A DNA stretch of 64,000 nucleotides from Aquiluna sp. (GTDB lineage Bacteria > Actinomycetota > Actinomycetes > Actinomycetales > Microbacteriaceae), in the NCBI GenBank assembly GCA_018402685.1, contig JAGYIJ010000001.1, forward strand, positions 248,001 to 312,000, in the 5' to 3' direction. This document shows positions 10,784 to 21,008 of the stretch, piece by piece; position 1 is the stretch's first letter, and each line of letters starts with the position of its first letter. The notes beneath the pieces were generated by a model that worked only from the letters and a program-made list of their open reading frames with translations, ran no database searches and was not told the DNA's origin. The translations under genes were made by a program, and so were the position numbers.

Positions 10784-11941
10784 CTACCGGTTCGCTAGTT
10801 CTGCGGCGGCATCTGCTCCGCCATCCATGGTGTCCGCCAGGCTAACTAGCGGGTGGTTGAAATCTGCGAGGATCTTACGGCCCTCCTCGACATTGTTGCC
10901 ATCGAGGCGCACAACAAGTGGCTTGGAGGCTCGGTCACCAAGGGTGTTTAGTGCTCCAACGATGCCGTTGGCAACTGCGTCACAGGCGGTGATGCCACCG
11001 AAGACATTCACGAAAACGCTTTTGACCTGTGGGTCATTCAAAATCACATCAAGACCTGCTGCCATCACCTCAGCGGAGGCGCCGCCACCGATGTCTAGGA
11101 AGTTTGCAGGCTTCACGTTTCCGTGGTTCTCACCTGCGTAGGCAACGACGTCAAGGGTGGACATAACCAGACCTGCACCGTTACCGATGATTCCAACCTG
11201 ACCATCCAGCTTCACGTAGTTGAGATCTAGCTCCTTGGCCTTGGCCTCGAGTGGGTCTAGGGAGTCGCGCTCCATAGCCTCGCGCTCGTGACGGAACTCG
11301 GCGTTCTCGTCCAGAGTCACCTTGCCGTCTAGGGCGACGATGTCACCCTCGGTGGTGAGAACCAGTGGGTTGACCTCAACCAGGGTGGCGTCTTCTTTTT
11401 CAAAGACCTGGTAGAGCTTCACGAAAACGTCTGCGACCTTGTCAACCAGTGACTCGTCAAACTTTGCAGCTCTGGCGATCTCGACGGCCTTGGCCTTGTC
11501 GATGCCACTGACTGCTGAGATTGGAATCTTGGCTAGTGCCTCTGGGCGCTCGACAGCGAGCTGCTCGATCTCCACGCCACCCTCGACGCTGCACAGCGAG
11601 AGGAAGGTGCGGTTCGAGCGGTCCAGCAGTACTGAGAAGTAGTACTCCTTGTCAATAGAGGCACCCTGGGCAATCATCACGCGCTTTACAACGTGACCCT
11701 TGATGTCTAGACCTAAGATTTGCTCGGCTTTTTCACGAGCTTCCTGTGGTGAGTGGGCAACCTTGACGCCACCGGCTTTGCCTCGGCCACCGGTTTTAAC
11801 CTGTGCCTTTACAACGACCGTTCCACCGATTTTTGCGGCTGCTGCCTCTGCTTGTTCTGGGGTGTCTGCGATAGCTCCCTGCAGCACTGGAACACCATAT
11901 GCTTCGAACAGGTCGCGGGCTTGATATTCAAAAAGATCCAC
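10784..11941 (-). CDS. sucC: Succinyl-CoA synthetase beta subunit
   Basis: Nucleotide-binding beta subunit of succinyl-CoA ligase. 385 residues with an ATP-grasp domain ([26 protein letters not shown]) and the C-terminal ligase domain ([22 protein letters not shown]). Start appears to be GTG at 11939-11941 with no strong Shine-Dalgarno. A TAGACT box at 11982-11987 (minus) could be the -10 of a promoter giving a short leader. First gene of the likely sucC-sucD-perM-purN-purH transcription unit. Confidence 0.95.
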   Translation of the reverse strand: MDLFEYQARDLFEAYGVPVLQGAIADTPEQAEAAAAKIGGTVVVKAQVKTGGRGKAGGVKVAHSPQEAREKAEQILGLDIKGHVVKRVMIAQGASIDKEYYFSVLLDRSNRTFLSLCSVEGGVEIEQLAVERPEALAKIPISAVSGIDKAKAVEIARAAKFDESLVDKVADVFVKLYQVFEKEDATLVEVNPLVLTTEGDIVALDGKVTLDENAEFRHEREAMERDSLDPLEAKAKELDLNYVKLDGQVGIIGNGAGLVMSTLDVVAYAGENHGNVKPANFLDIGGGASAEVMAAGLDVILNDPQVKSVFVNVFGGITACDAVANGIVGALNTLGDRASKPLVVRLDGNNVEEGRKILADFNHPLVSLADTMDGGADAAAELANR

Positions 11942-11972
11942 TATTACTAATTCATTTCTTGAGCCAACGGGT

Positions 11973-11997
11973 GATGCCTAGAGTCTAGTGAAGCATC
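11973..11997. repeat. Inverted repeat upstream of sucC
   Basis: GATGC ... GCATC arms enclose an inner CTAGAGTCTAG palindrome, which contains the possible sucC -10 box. It could be an operator or a weak hairpin between pcrA and sucC. No T-tract follows, so it is not a good terminator. Confidence 0.35.
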
Positions 11998-12011
11998 TTG
12001 GCGCTGAAGCC

Positions 12012-14289
12012 CTAAAGCTTGCTAATTGGCGCCATTTTGACCAATAACCGCTTGGTAGTCCCGTTATCAAAACGAATCTCTGCGGTCTGTTTTGGTGGGT
12101 TGCCGCTCACCGACAAAACCTGACCTTGACCAAAGGCATCGTGAGCGATCTTGTCGCCCACCTCCAAAGTTAGATCCTTGTTGTCACGCACCGCACTTGG
12201 CGCATTGATGGCACCGGCCCAACTGCTGCGCTCCTTGGGTCTTGAGTAGGTGGTGGTTGAAATCGAGCGTTCGGTGCCCTCGGCTTCCACCAGCTCCTGA
12301 GGAATATCTGACAGGAAGCTAGAGGGAATGAAGCTTGCGGTGTTTCCAAAAAGCGTGCGCTGCAAGGCGTTAGAGATGACCAGCCTTTGACGCGCTCGAG
12401 TCATACCCACATACATCAGCCTGCGCTCTTCCTGCAAACCACCCGGTTCATCAAAGGAGCGAATGTGAGGGAGAGTTCCTTGCTCAAGACCGATTAGGAA
12501 CACCACTTCATACTCGAGCCCCTTGGCAGTGTGAAGGGTCATCAGCGAGAGCGTTCCAGACTCGTCCTCAATCTCATCGGCTGCTGCAGCCAGAGTGACC
12601 TCTGCCAAATAGTCGGCAACAGTTCCCTCCGGGAACTGCGCCTGCCACTCATAGAGCTGACCCAAAAGGGCATCGAGGTTTTCGACCCTGGCCTCATCTT
12701 GCGGGTCACGTGATGCTTCAAGTTCCGAGCGGTAGCCGGAGCGCTGCAGCACAAACTTCAGAGATGTCCGCAGGGCCATCTGTTGCCGTTAGGGCTTCCA
12801 TCTCATTCAATAGTTCGCCAAAGCTCTGGACCGCTGCAGTGAGTTTTGGTCCCAGCCCTAGCTCTGATGAGCGAACCAGTGCTTGGCGGAACGAGAGCTC
12901 ATTTGCTCTAGCAAACTGGGCGATCTTGATTTCGGTCTTATCCCCAATGCCGCGAGCTGGAAGATTGATGACCCTTCTAACCGCCTCGTCGTTTCTCGAG
13001 TTAGAAACTGCGGAGAGATAGGCAAGGGCGTCCTTGATCTCTTTGCGCTCAAAGAACTTCAGGCCACCGATAACGGCATAGGGGATGCGCTGAACCTTGA
13101 GCTCGGCCTCCAAAGAAGGTGTCAGAGCGTTGGTGCGATAGAGCACCGCCATGTCTCGGTAGTTCACGCCTTCGGCATGCAAAGACTTGACCCGATCCAC
13201 AACAAAAGCAGCTTCGTTGCGCTCATCAAAGGCAGTAAAGAGGGTGATCTTCTCACCCGAACCCTGGTCGGTCCAAAGGTTCTTGGCCGGGCGATATGGG
13301 TTTTGGGAGATCACGGCATTGGCCGCCGAGAGAATGTTTTGCGTGGAGCGATAGTTCTGCTCCAGCAGGACCGTCTCAGCACCGGGATAATCGCGCCCAA
13401 ACTCCGTGATGTTTCTAATGTCCGCTCCCCTGAAGGCATAAATCGACTGATCGGAGTCACCAACCACGGTTAGGTCGGCAGGAGGCAATTGCTCGGCGGT
13501 CTTCTCGTCGTAGTTGGCGTATTCATCGGGCAGCGCTCTGGTGAACTCACGGATCAGCGCGTACTGGGCGTGGTTGGTGTCTTGATACTCATCAACCAAA
13601 ACATGACGGAACCGCTTTTGATACCTGGCTCTCACCTCTGGAAAGGCCCTGAAGAGGTGAACGGTTTCGGCAATCAGGTCATCAAAATCAAAGGCGTTAT
13701 TGCGCTTTAGTTCTTGGGTGTAGGCAGAGAAGACCTCGGAGACAATTCGCTCCTTTGGATTGGAACGATCTGCGTTGCGAGAAAAGTCCTCGGCATCTTT
13801 GAGGTCGTTCTTGGCATTCGAGATGATCGCTGCCGCCTGCTGGGGTTTGATGTCGGCATCTTCGGCACCGGCTTCGCGAAGCAGTCTCTTTAGTAGCGCT
13901 CTAGTGTCGCCGGTGTCATAGACGCTGAAGTTCGCATCGTGGCCGAGGCGATCAGCCTCGCGCCTGAGTATTTGCAAGCAAGCGGAGTGGAAGGTCTTGA
14001 TCCACATGCCCTCACTCGATGCACCGATCAGCTGCTCGACGCGCTCGCGCATCTCGGAGGCTGCCTTGTTGGTGAAGGTGATTGCCAGGATCTGAGAGGG
14101 CCAAAGTTCCTTGTTGGCCATAAGGTGCGCTATGCGGTGAGTCAGCACCCTGGTCTTGCCCGAACCAGCGCCGGCAACAATTAGAAGTGCGGGGCCTCGG
14201 TGCAGAACCGCCTTGCGCTGCTCGGGATTTAGACCCTCAAGCAATTGCTCGGGGTCATTTGGAAAAAGGGGGGTTAGCTGCACGCCCAA
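12012..14289 (-). CDS. pcrA: ATP-dependent DNA helicase PcrA/UvrD, frameshifted
   Basis: SF1A 3'-5' helicase of nucleotide-excision and replication-conflict repair. The first frame (14289 to about 12755) carries AGAGSGKT Walker A, ITFTNKAA, DEYQDTN (motif II) and GDSDQSIYAFRGA. The second frame (about 12755 to 12012) carries TLHTAKGLEYEVVF, YVGMTRARQRL and a C-terminal Tudor-like RNA-polymerase-interaction region (VGDKIAHDAFGQG...). If the TTT run on the minus strand at 12753-12755 lost one T, the junction would read ISEVVLQRSGY, which aligns without gaps to the equivalent helicase segment, giving about 758 residues. The gene is essential or nearly so in actinobacteria, so an indel error is the likely cause. 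Starts 4 bp after the GDPD stop. Confidence 0.9.
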
Positions 14290-14293
14290 AAGC

Positions 14294-15137
14294 CTAGAGG
14301 GCGTCGCGGACTTTTATCAGCTCGTCGGGCTGATCGGCAAAGATCCCGTCCACACCGGTTGCAATAAGGCGCTGGAACCAACCGGCAACATCACCCTCGG
14401 CTGTCTCAACTCTTGCGGTGTAGGTATAGATCGGCATCCCCAGCGCCTTGGTCCTTGCCACCAAATCTGACTGCAACACCATTGGAATGGCGACCGACAA
14501 ACCATCAAACTCGGAGCGAATCTCCCCAAGGTAGTCATCGCTTGGTTCGCTTTGGCCAATAGGGAGAGTCTCAGGGGCAATCAAAAAGACGTAGCTTGCT
14601 CTATCCCCAATTAGCTCTTTGGCCCGCTTCAGGGTTTCAAACTCAAAGCTCTCAATCATCACCTTGACACCGCGCTCTAGCGCTCCGCTTTGCTCCAGCT
14701 CCTTTTGGGTAACACTTGCGACATCTAGGCCGCTTGCGAGAAATTGCTCACCGTATTTCAATTCCACGATCAGGTGCTCGATTATCAAAGACCGGATTGG
14801 TAAATACCTCACGCAGGGTTGGAATCTTGAATTCACCCGAGCGTTCAGCGGATTGCACCCTGCCATCGGGATAGCGCTCGATTGCCCGCAGTTGTGAGAT
14901 GTCTTCAAGGTTTAGCTCGTCAACTTTGGTGGAGAGAAAAGCTTTCTCCAAAATGTTTGTCACGTGAGTGAGGTCTCTGTCGTGACAAATGACGGCATGG
15001 CCGTCTTTTGTCATGACGACATCAAATTCGATTGCGTCTGCGCCGAGCTCAAAGGCGAGCTCTAAGGACTCCATGGTGTTCTCTGGCAGATAGCCGCAGG
15101 CACCACGATGTCCGAATACCAGCACCGCTACTCCCAC
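14294..15137 (-). CDS. Glycerophosphodiester phosphodiesterase, frameshifted
   Basis: Hydrolyses glycerophosphodiesters to glycerol-3-phosphate and an alcohol. The first frame (from 15137) holds [14 protein letters not shown] and [17 protein letters not shown], giving the catalytic His pair and metal ligands. The second frame supplies the metal-ligand Glu in [11 protein letters not shown] and the C-terminal barrel ending [11 protein letters not shown]. Removing one of the two C's (minus strand) at 14773-14774 joins them into about 280 residues. No signal peptide, so it acts in the cytoplasm. It overlaps the 3' end of guaA by 10 bp. Confidence 0.85.
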
Positions 15138-16682
15138 TCGATCGTGCCGGGTGGCTTTGAGGTGATGTCCAAGACCACTCGGTTCACGCCCTCAACCTCA
15201 TTAGTAATGCGGTTGGAGATTCTTGCCAACAGGTCATAGGGAAGCCTTGACCAGTCTGCGGTCATGGCATCCTCCGAGGAGACCGGACGCAGCACTATGG
15301 GGTGGCCGTAGGTCCTGCCATCGCCCTGAACCCCTACCGACCTAACATCAGCCGAGTAGCACAACCGGTGCCTGCCAGATCTCCTGGTCCATGCCGCTCA
15401 AGGTGAGCTCTTCTCGAACTATTGCATCGGCATCACGCAACAGTTCCAGCCTGTCCTTGGTAACTTCACCAACGATGCGGATGCCGAGGCCAGGGCCTGG
15501 GAATGGGTGACGCTGAACAATCTCCTTGGGAAGACCCAGCTCTGCACCAATTGCCCGAACCTCATCTTTGAAAAGGGTTCGAAGTGGTTCGACAAGTTCA
15601 AATTGCATGTCCTCAGGCAGGCCTCCGACGTTGTGGTGAGACTTGATGCCTGCCGTCACACCTCCACCGGATTCCACAACATCCGGATACAGAGTCCCCT
15701 GCACCAAAAACTTGATTGGACGATTGTCTGCTTTTGCTTCGGCGATCAACTGCGCCTCGGCCTGCTCAAAAGTCCTAATGAACTCCCGGCCAATAATCTT
15801 GCGCTTTTGCTCAGGGTCTGAAACTCCCTTGAGGGCGCTCAGGAAGGTGTCCTCGGCATCGACTGTGACCAGCCTGATGCCGGTGGCGGCAACATAGTCG
15901 CGCTCGACCTGCTCGCGCTCACCCTTGCGCAATAGACCGTGATCCACAAAAACCGCAACCAGCTGGTCGCCAATGGCTTTGTGGACTAGGGCTGCGGCAA
16001 CCGCCGAGTCAACGCCCCCGGAAAGACCACAGATCACTCTGGCATCGCCGACCTGCTCACGAATCTTTGCAACCTGGTCGGCAATCACATTGCCCGAGTT
16101 CCAGTTTGGCTTGAGGCCAGCGCCCTCATAAAGGAAGTTGGTGAGCACCTTCTGACCCTCGGGAGAGTGTTTGACCTCCGGGTGCCACTGAACGCCAAAG
16201 ATCTTTTTCTCTTTGGATTCAAAGGCGGCGACCGGGGTGGTGCTGGTCGAAGCAAGAACATCGAAACCAGCTGGAGCGGCAACCACCTGGTCGCCGTGGC
16301 TCATCCAGCAAACCTGAACATTTGGTTGGTTATTGAGCAAGATGCCAGAGGAGGAGACTTCTAAGTCGGTTGCGCCATACTCGCGCTTACCGGTTTGATC
16401 CACTTTGCCGCCGAGGGCCTGAGCGAGAACCTGGAAGCCATAGCAAATGCCAAGGATTGGAACTCCGAGTTCCAATATCTCTTCATCGAGCTGCGGAGAA
16501 CCCGCTTCATAAACACTCGATGGCCCACCAGAGAGAATGATTGCGGCTGGGGTTTTCTCTTTGATCTCTTGGGCTGTGATGGTGTGGGGAACGATCTCAG
16601 AGTAGATGTTCGCTTCTCTGACCCGCCTTGCAATCAGCTGCGCATACTGAGCACCAAAATCAACGACTAGGACTGTGCTCAA
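15128..16682 (-). CDS. guaA: GMP synthase (glutamine-hydrolysing), frameshifted near the 3' end
   Basis: Converts XMP to GMP. The N-terminal class I glutamine amidotransferase has the nucleophile Cys in ILGICYGFQ and the His/Glu of GVQWHPEV; the ATP-pyrophosphatase domain has the P-loop [13 protein letters not shown]; the dimerisation domain includes [12 protein letters not shown]. The frame runs off at [10 protein letters not shown] at 15348, while the expected [18 protein letters not shown] ... KPPGTIEWE continues in another frame to 15128. Deleting one of the two G's (minus strand) at 15352-15353 restores 517 residues with a perfect family C-terminus. This is almost certainly an indel error. 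Forms a GMP pathway with guaB at 25-26.5 kb. Confidence 0.93.
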
Positions 16683-17113
16683 GATTTTTGCTCCGCTTCT
16701 TGGATTTCTTGCCTGGCAAGCTTTTGGTAGTGGGCCTCGGTGATGAAGCTCAAAAGTGGTACGACACCACCCAGGGCAATTAGCAAGAACCTAACCACCG
16801 ACCATCTCATGATTGTCCACAACCGGAAATCAATCAGCAGATACACCACGTAGAGCCAGCCGTGAACAATCAGAATCCAGACCGTTAGATTGAAACCAAC
16901 ATCTGGAAGACCCTCGCCCTCGATGCCATAGCTCTCAAAAGTGATAAAGCCGTTTGGGCCTAATAACCAAAGGTCAAAACCCAAAAAGGGAAGCCTTCTG
17001 ATGCCCCAGGTGATCATCAACAGAATCAGGAAGACCCCTGTGACATAAGAGGAGATCTTGAAATACCGAAGCAGTTTCTTGGCTGGTTCGATTTGGCTTT
17101 GGGCTAGCGGCAT
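16679..17113 (-). CDS. DUF3817 integral membrane protein
   Basis: 144 residues with about three or four transmembrane segments. I recognise the DUF3817 pattern: an N-terminal helix followed by a [15 protein letters not shown] membrane helix with a conserved His. It overlaps the guaA start by 4 bp (ATGA). Genes of this family commonly sit beside guaA in actinobacteria. Function is unknown; co-translation with guaA is seen, but a functional link is not established. Confidence 0.75.
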   Translation of the reverse strand: MPLAQSQIEPAKKLLRYFKISSYVTGVFLILLMITWGIRRLPFLGFDLWLLGPNGFITFESYGIEGEGLPDVGFNLTVWILIVHGWLYVVYLLIDFRLWTIMRWSVVRFLLIALGGVVPLLSFITEAHYQKLARQEIQEAEQKS

Positions 17114-17123
17114 GCTGGCAAGT

Positions 17124-18752
17124 TTAGCCTTCGAAACTTGCCAGTTTCTCTAAAGCCAAGCTCTTTGACTGCTCCGCACTCAATCCCTCCAGCGCTGCCT
17201 TTGAGACCAGCATTGCCTGGTCTTTGTCAACGCTCATGAGGGCGCTGCGGACCTGGCCAACCTGTGAGGGTGAGGCGGAAACTGAATTGAATCCGAGTCC
17301 GGCCAGCACGATGCTGAAAGCTGGATCCGATGCACTCTCGCCACAAACCCCCGAGTGGATACCCGCCATGGCGCTGAGGTTGGCAATGTCCGCGAGCGCC
17401 GATATCAACCCCGGTTGCCAGTGGTTCATGAGCGCTCCGAGCTGGGAGTGCATGCGATCTGCTGCAAACAGGTACTGAGAAAGGTCATTGGTCCCAACCG
17501 AGACAAAATCCAGCTTCCCCCCGAGGTGTTTTATCGCACTGATGATTCCAGGGGTCTCGATCATGATCCCGACCTTGTATTCACCCAGCGAGCGAGCAAG
17601 CTCTGCAAACTCAACCGCTTCCTGGTAGCTCGCGATCATCGGAGCCATTACCCAGACATCTCTTCCGGTTTTGGCCCTGGCACTCTCAATGGCCTTCAGC
17701 TGCTCCGTGATGAAATCTCGGTGCTCTTTGATAAGCCGGAAGCCCCTCACTCCCAAAGCCGGGTTTTCCTCATGGGGCATGTTCAAAAAGGGAACCGGCT
17801 TGTCACTGCCAGCATCAATGGTCCGAACCACAATCGGCCCCTCGGGGCAGGCGGCAAGAATCTCGGTGTAGCTATCGATCTGCTGCTGCAAGGATGGCTT
17901 TTGCTTCGAAGACAAATACAAAAGCTCGGTTCTAAATAGCCCCACCCCTTTAGCGGCCGAGGTCGCAGCTGTCACCGCATCTTCTAAAGAGCCGATGTTT
18001 GCTCGCACCGAAACCAGTGGCTCTTGTGACTTACTAACAAAACTCAATGCTCTGGTCGCACTTGATAGATCGGCACCCACCACGACCCGGTCTCCAACCG
18101 GGTCCACCAATACCAACTGACCGGACAATAGATCCTTAGCGCCCTGACAGGACACCACTGCCGGAATCGATCTTGAGCGGCAAATGATTGCGGTGTGGGA
18201 GGTGGGGCCTCCGGCAATTGTCACCACCCCGACAACGGCATCGGTGAACTGGGCGGTATCGGCTGGTGAGAAATCCTCGCCGACTAAAACATAGCTGCCG
18301 GTATTTGGCAGATCGAGGCCAAGTGAGATGCCGTGAACATGGCCTGCGACCCTGCGACCAAGATCCCGAATGTCGGCGATCCGCTCCTCAAAGGTCTCAT
18401 CGCCTGCGAGCAACTCTGCAAAGGTCTCAACCGCATTCACAAAAGCCGTGCCGGCTTCGAAGCCCTGATCGATTTGCTCAACCGCCTGCTCAAACAGTGC
18501 TTCGTCTTGCAGAATCATCTCTAGCGCTTCGAAGATCTCCCTAGTGGTTTCTTCGGACTTCGCCCCGAGTTCTTGCAACTGGGAAGAGACGGCATCAACG
18601 GCGCTGCGAACTTTGCGCATCTCGGCTTCTTTGTCGCCGGTGTGATTTGCTGGAATTGGGAGCGGTTTTGCTGGGGCGACTCTAAAGACCTCGGCCGCTA
18701 CTGCCTCAAGGCCAACGCCTAGACCTGATAGCACCTTATGGTTCGAGGACAA
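17124..18752 (-). CDS. ptsI: PTS Enzyme I (phosphoenolpyruvate-protein phosphotransferase)
   Basis: Transfers phosphate from PEP to HPr. 542 residues: N-terminal HPr-binding and phosphohistidine region with the active His in GGPTSHTAIICRS, then the PEP-binding barrel with VGLFRTELLYL, IVVRTIDAGSDKP, VGIMIETPG, VGTNDLSQY and the catalytic Cys in SGVCGESASDP. The start appears to be TTG at 18750-18752, 4 bp after ptsH, with AAGGG upstream. Being in the mannitol gene cluster suggests it mainly serves this sugar. Confidence 0.95.
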   Translation of the reverse strand: MSSNHKVLSGLGVGLEAVAAEVFRVAPAKPLPIPANHTGDKEAEMRKVRSAVDAVSSQLQELGAKSEETTREIFEALEMILQDEALFEQAVEQIDQGFEAGTAFVNAVETFAELLAGDETFEERIADIRDLGRRVAGHVHGISLGLDLPNTGSYVLVGEDFSPADTAQFTDAVVGVVTIAGGPTSHTAIICRSRSIPAVVSCQGAKDLLSGQLVLVDPVGDRVVVGADLSSATRALSFVSKSQEPLVSVRANIGSLEDAVTAATSAAKGVGLFRTELLYLSSKQKPSLQQQIDSYTEILAACPEGPIVVRTIDAGSDKPVPFLNMPHEENPALGVRGFRLIKEHRDFITEQLKAIESARAKTGRDVWVMAPMIASYQEAVEFAELARSLGEYKVGIMIETPGIISAIKHLGGKLDFVSVGTNDLSQYLFAADRMHSQLGALMNHWQPGLISALADIANLSAMAGIHSGVCGESASDPAFSIVLAGLGFNSVSASPSQVGQVRSALMSVDKDQAMLVSKAALEGLSAEQSKSLALEKLASFEG

Positions 18753-18756
18753 TGAG

Positions 18757-19026
18757 CTAGCCCTTCAGAAACTCTTGAATTTGCGAAACGATACCATCGG
18801 CAACGCCCTGGTCCTCGGTGTCGATCTCAACCACCAGGGTCTCACCGCTCTTGCCCTTGAGGGCCATCAGGCTAAGCGGGGAGTTGGCCTTGACCATCTT
18901 CTCGGAGGGCTTGCCGATACGAACCTCAAGCCCGGACTCCTTGACCAGCTTGACGATCTGACCTGCCGGTCTGGCGTGAAAGCCAATTGGATCCTCAATA
19001 ACTACCTGGGCTGAAATGGTGGACAT
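18757..19026 (-). CDS. ptsH: PTS phosphocarrier protein HPr
   Basis: 89-residue phosphocarrier between Enzyme I and the EIIA protein. His17 in IGFHARPAG is the phosphorylation site, and Ser49 in KANSPLSL corresponds to the regulatory serine of Gram-positive HPr. No HPr kinase gene is present in this window. Strong ribosome-binding site (CTAGGAG). Lies 48 bp downstream of mtlD and 4 bp upstream of ptsI. Confidence 0.95.
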   Translation of the reverse strand: MSTISAQVVIEDPIGFHARPAGQIVKLVKESGLEVRIGKPSEKMVKANSPLSLMALKGKSGETLVVEIDTEDQGVADGIVSQIQEFLKG

Positions 19027-19074
19027 GGTTGTTCTCCTAGTAATGGGGATGCTAGCAACTTAGTGGGCTGCGGG

Positions 19075-20244
19075 CTATCCGAAGTGGCTCTGGGCGCTAT
19101 AGGAACTTTTGTGCAAATCAACCAGCTCTAAAAGCGCCGGGTAGAGCGCGTCACTAGCGGAAATGCCACAAACTTCAAAGAGGAATTCAGCCGAGCTAAG
19201 GGTTGCCAACAGCAGTTGCAACCTGGCCGCCTCGGCGTCCCCTGGCGATCGGAAACTCAACGCGGCATCGATTACCTCTAAAAGCGCGTTAGGTTCACCG
19301 ATGTGCTCGGCGTAGTAGGCGGCTGGACCAATAAGCCGCTCGTAGCGAGATAGTTTTCTGATCGGGTCCCTGCCCACCCGCACGATTTCATCATCGATCG
19401 CGGGGTTGGCCAGTCTCGCAAGAGTCTTCTCCACATATAGATGGTGGGTATCGGCATCGAGACCGTGCTTGTGAATCAGCGCTGCCGAAGTCTCCTCAAT
19501 GGCGGCAAGTGCCTTTGCCAAGACCTCTGGGTCTGCAATCGCTTCAATTACCGTCTCGTGCCCGAGGCGCTGACCGGTCAGGGCGATAGAGAGATGTGCG
19601 GTGTTTACGGTGTAGAGCTTGCGCTCGATAAAGGCATCCAGTTCCGACACGAAAATCGCCCCGGGGAGGTTGAGCTTTCGATTTCCAAGCGGTGCGCTAT
19701 CGATAATCCACTCACTGAATGGTTCGACAGCAACATCTGGTTCGGAGTGCTCAAGCTGAAGTGGGACAATCCTGTCGACCGCGGTGTTGCAAAATATTGC
19801 CTTGGCGCTGGCAAGCTCTTGATCTTGCATTGCCCTTTTGATGATCTCGGAGGCGCCGAGCGCATTCTCGCAGGCCATCACAACTAGTTTTTCCTTTATT
19901 GACCTGGCACTAAGCCCCGCCTCAATTGTTGGTGCAATTCTGGTGAGCACGTTTGCTCCCACTGACGCGGTAACGATTTCGGCCTTGGCAATCCATTTGA
20001 CCAAATCGTCATACTCATTCACCGAGTGCACAATCTGGTAGTTCTTATAAACCTTGGTGATTGGCTCTTCGTCAAGTTCGGTTAGTAAATAAGATCCCTT
20101 AGCCCGCATCGAATCAATCAGATCCTGATTTACATCCGCAAATATCACTCGATAGCCGGCATCTTGCAACAGCGCTCCTATGAAGCCGCGCCCTATGTTG
20201 CCCGCTCCGAAGTGGACCGCTATCGGGTCCTTAGCTGTAAACAT
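19075..20244 (-). CDS. mtlD: Mannitol-1-phosphate 5-dehydrogenase
   Basis: NAD-dependent oxidation of mannitol-1-phosphate to fructose-6-phosphate, the step after PTS uptake. About 389 residues: N-terminal Rossmann motif VHFGAGNIGRGFIG and the polyol-dehydrogenase C-terminal domain with NTAHLSIALTGQRLGHETV. I take the ATG at 20242-20244 rather than the adjoining TTG codon. It follows the EIIA gene by 13 bp, so it is in the same transcription unit. Confidence 0.94.
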   Translation of the reverse strand: MFTAKDPIAVHFGAGNIGRGFIGALLQDAGYRVIFADVNQDLIDSMRAKGSYLLTELDEEPITKVYKNYQIVHSVNEYDDLVKWIAKAEIVTASVGANVLTRIAPTIEAGLSARSIKEKLVVMACENALGASEIIKRAMQDQELASAKAIFCNTAVDRIVPLQLEHSEPDVAVEPFSEWIIDSAPLGNRKLNLPGAIFVSELDAFIERKLYTVNTAHLSIALTGQRLGHETVIEAIADPEVLAKALAAIEETSAALIHKHGLDADTHHLYVEKTLARLANPAIDDEIVRVGRDPIRKLSRYERLIGPAAYYAEHIGEPNALLEVIDAALSFRSPGDAEAARLQLLLATLSSAEFLFEVCGISASDALYPALLELVDLHKSSYSAQSHFG

Positions 20245-20257
20245 CAAATTCTCAGTT

Positions 20258-20699
20258 CTAGTTATCGCTGGTGCGCATCAGGATCAGATCCCGCACCTGC
20301 ACATCGGTGCCACTCGAGACCAGCATTTCTAGGCTCGTCTCGTCCTGCACCAATTCCGCAAAATTTCCCAAAATCTCAACGTGACCATCGCCCTGGGACG
20401 CAATCCCAAGAACGCATTTCACCATCTCGTCGCCCCACTGAATCTCTCTCAGCTAGGCGAAGAAAAACCAGTTGGTCGAATCTGACATGAACGCGCGATT
20501 CATCGGTGCCGTGTGGAATTGCGAATCCCAACCCGATTGCAGAGGAGAACTTTTGCTCCCGCTCCCACATCGCATCGGCGTATTCCTGGCTCACGGCCCC
20601 GAGTTCAACCAGTAGCTTCCCGCTAAGCGCCACGGCCTCCTCCTTCGAGGAGGCCGCAGCGTCTAACGAAATGCCGTCAAGGACAATCAGATCAGTCAT
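20258..20699 (-). CDS. mtlF: Mannitol-specific PTS EIIA component, frameshifted
   Basis: Accepts phosphate from HPr on His63 in the GFAIPHGTDES motif and passes it to EIIB. The N-terminal part reads from ATG 20699; the frame then breaks at the GAGAGAG run (minus strand, 20443-20450) and hits a stop at 20376. The next frame continues as EIQWGDEMVKCVLGIASQGDGH ... and ends at TAG 20258. Removing one base joins them into 146 residues, the normal EIIA-Mtl length. Its start overlaps the EIIB stop by 8 bp. The rest of the pathway is intact, so an indel error is likely. Confidence 0.85.
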
Positions 20700-21006
20700 C
20701 CGAGATGTCTTGACCGGTTTGAAGTGCGCCAACAAGTCGCGCGATGTTCATGTCCCCGAGGAACATGTCGAACGCGACGACCACCGACTCTGGCACTGCT
20801 TGCTTGGCTCGCTGCGAGAGTGAGCGGTGGCAAAGCACTAGATCGTGGGTCGTTGAGGCGAGTTGATTCACGGGGGCGTGAGTTACCTCGATGCCGTTGG
20901 CCTTCAGCTGCTTGGCCAGCTGCTTGGCAACCATCACCGATGAGCCCATACCCGCCTCGCAGGCGACCACGATGTTCTTTACAGAGTCTGCTGACACCTT
21001 TGCCAT
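20692..21006 (-). CDS. Mannitol-specific PTS EIIB component
   Basis: 104-residue free-standing EIIB domain of the mannitol/fructose superfamily. Cys16 in VVACEAGMGSS is the phosphorylation site; the P-loop-like active-site turn is complete. In many bacteria EIIB is fused to EIIC (MtlA); here the two are separate genes 2 bp apart, and EIIB overlaps EIIA by 8 bp. Cytoplasmic, docking on EIIC. Confidence 0.9.
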   Translation of the reverse strand: MAKVSADSVKNIVVACEAGMGSSVMVAKQLAKQLKANGIEVTHAPVNQLASTTHDLVLCHRSLSQRAKQAVPESVVVAFDMFLGDMNIARLVGALQTGQDISDD

Positions 21007-21008
21007 GA

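Noticed and set aside
12883-13473. 196-codon plus-strand open frame
   Set aside because: Antisense to the helicase core of pcrA.
12740-15360. Programmed ribosomal frameshifting as the explanation for split pcrA, GDPD and guaA
   Set aside because: No slippery heptamer with downstream structure is evident, the family is not known to use recoding, and three neighbouring genes with different contexts would all need it.
17355-17939. 194-codon plus-strand open frame inside ptsI
   Set aside because: Antisense to conserved Enzyme I barrel sequence; no recognisable protein features or ribosome-binding site.
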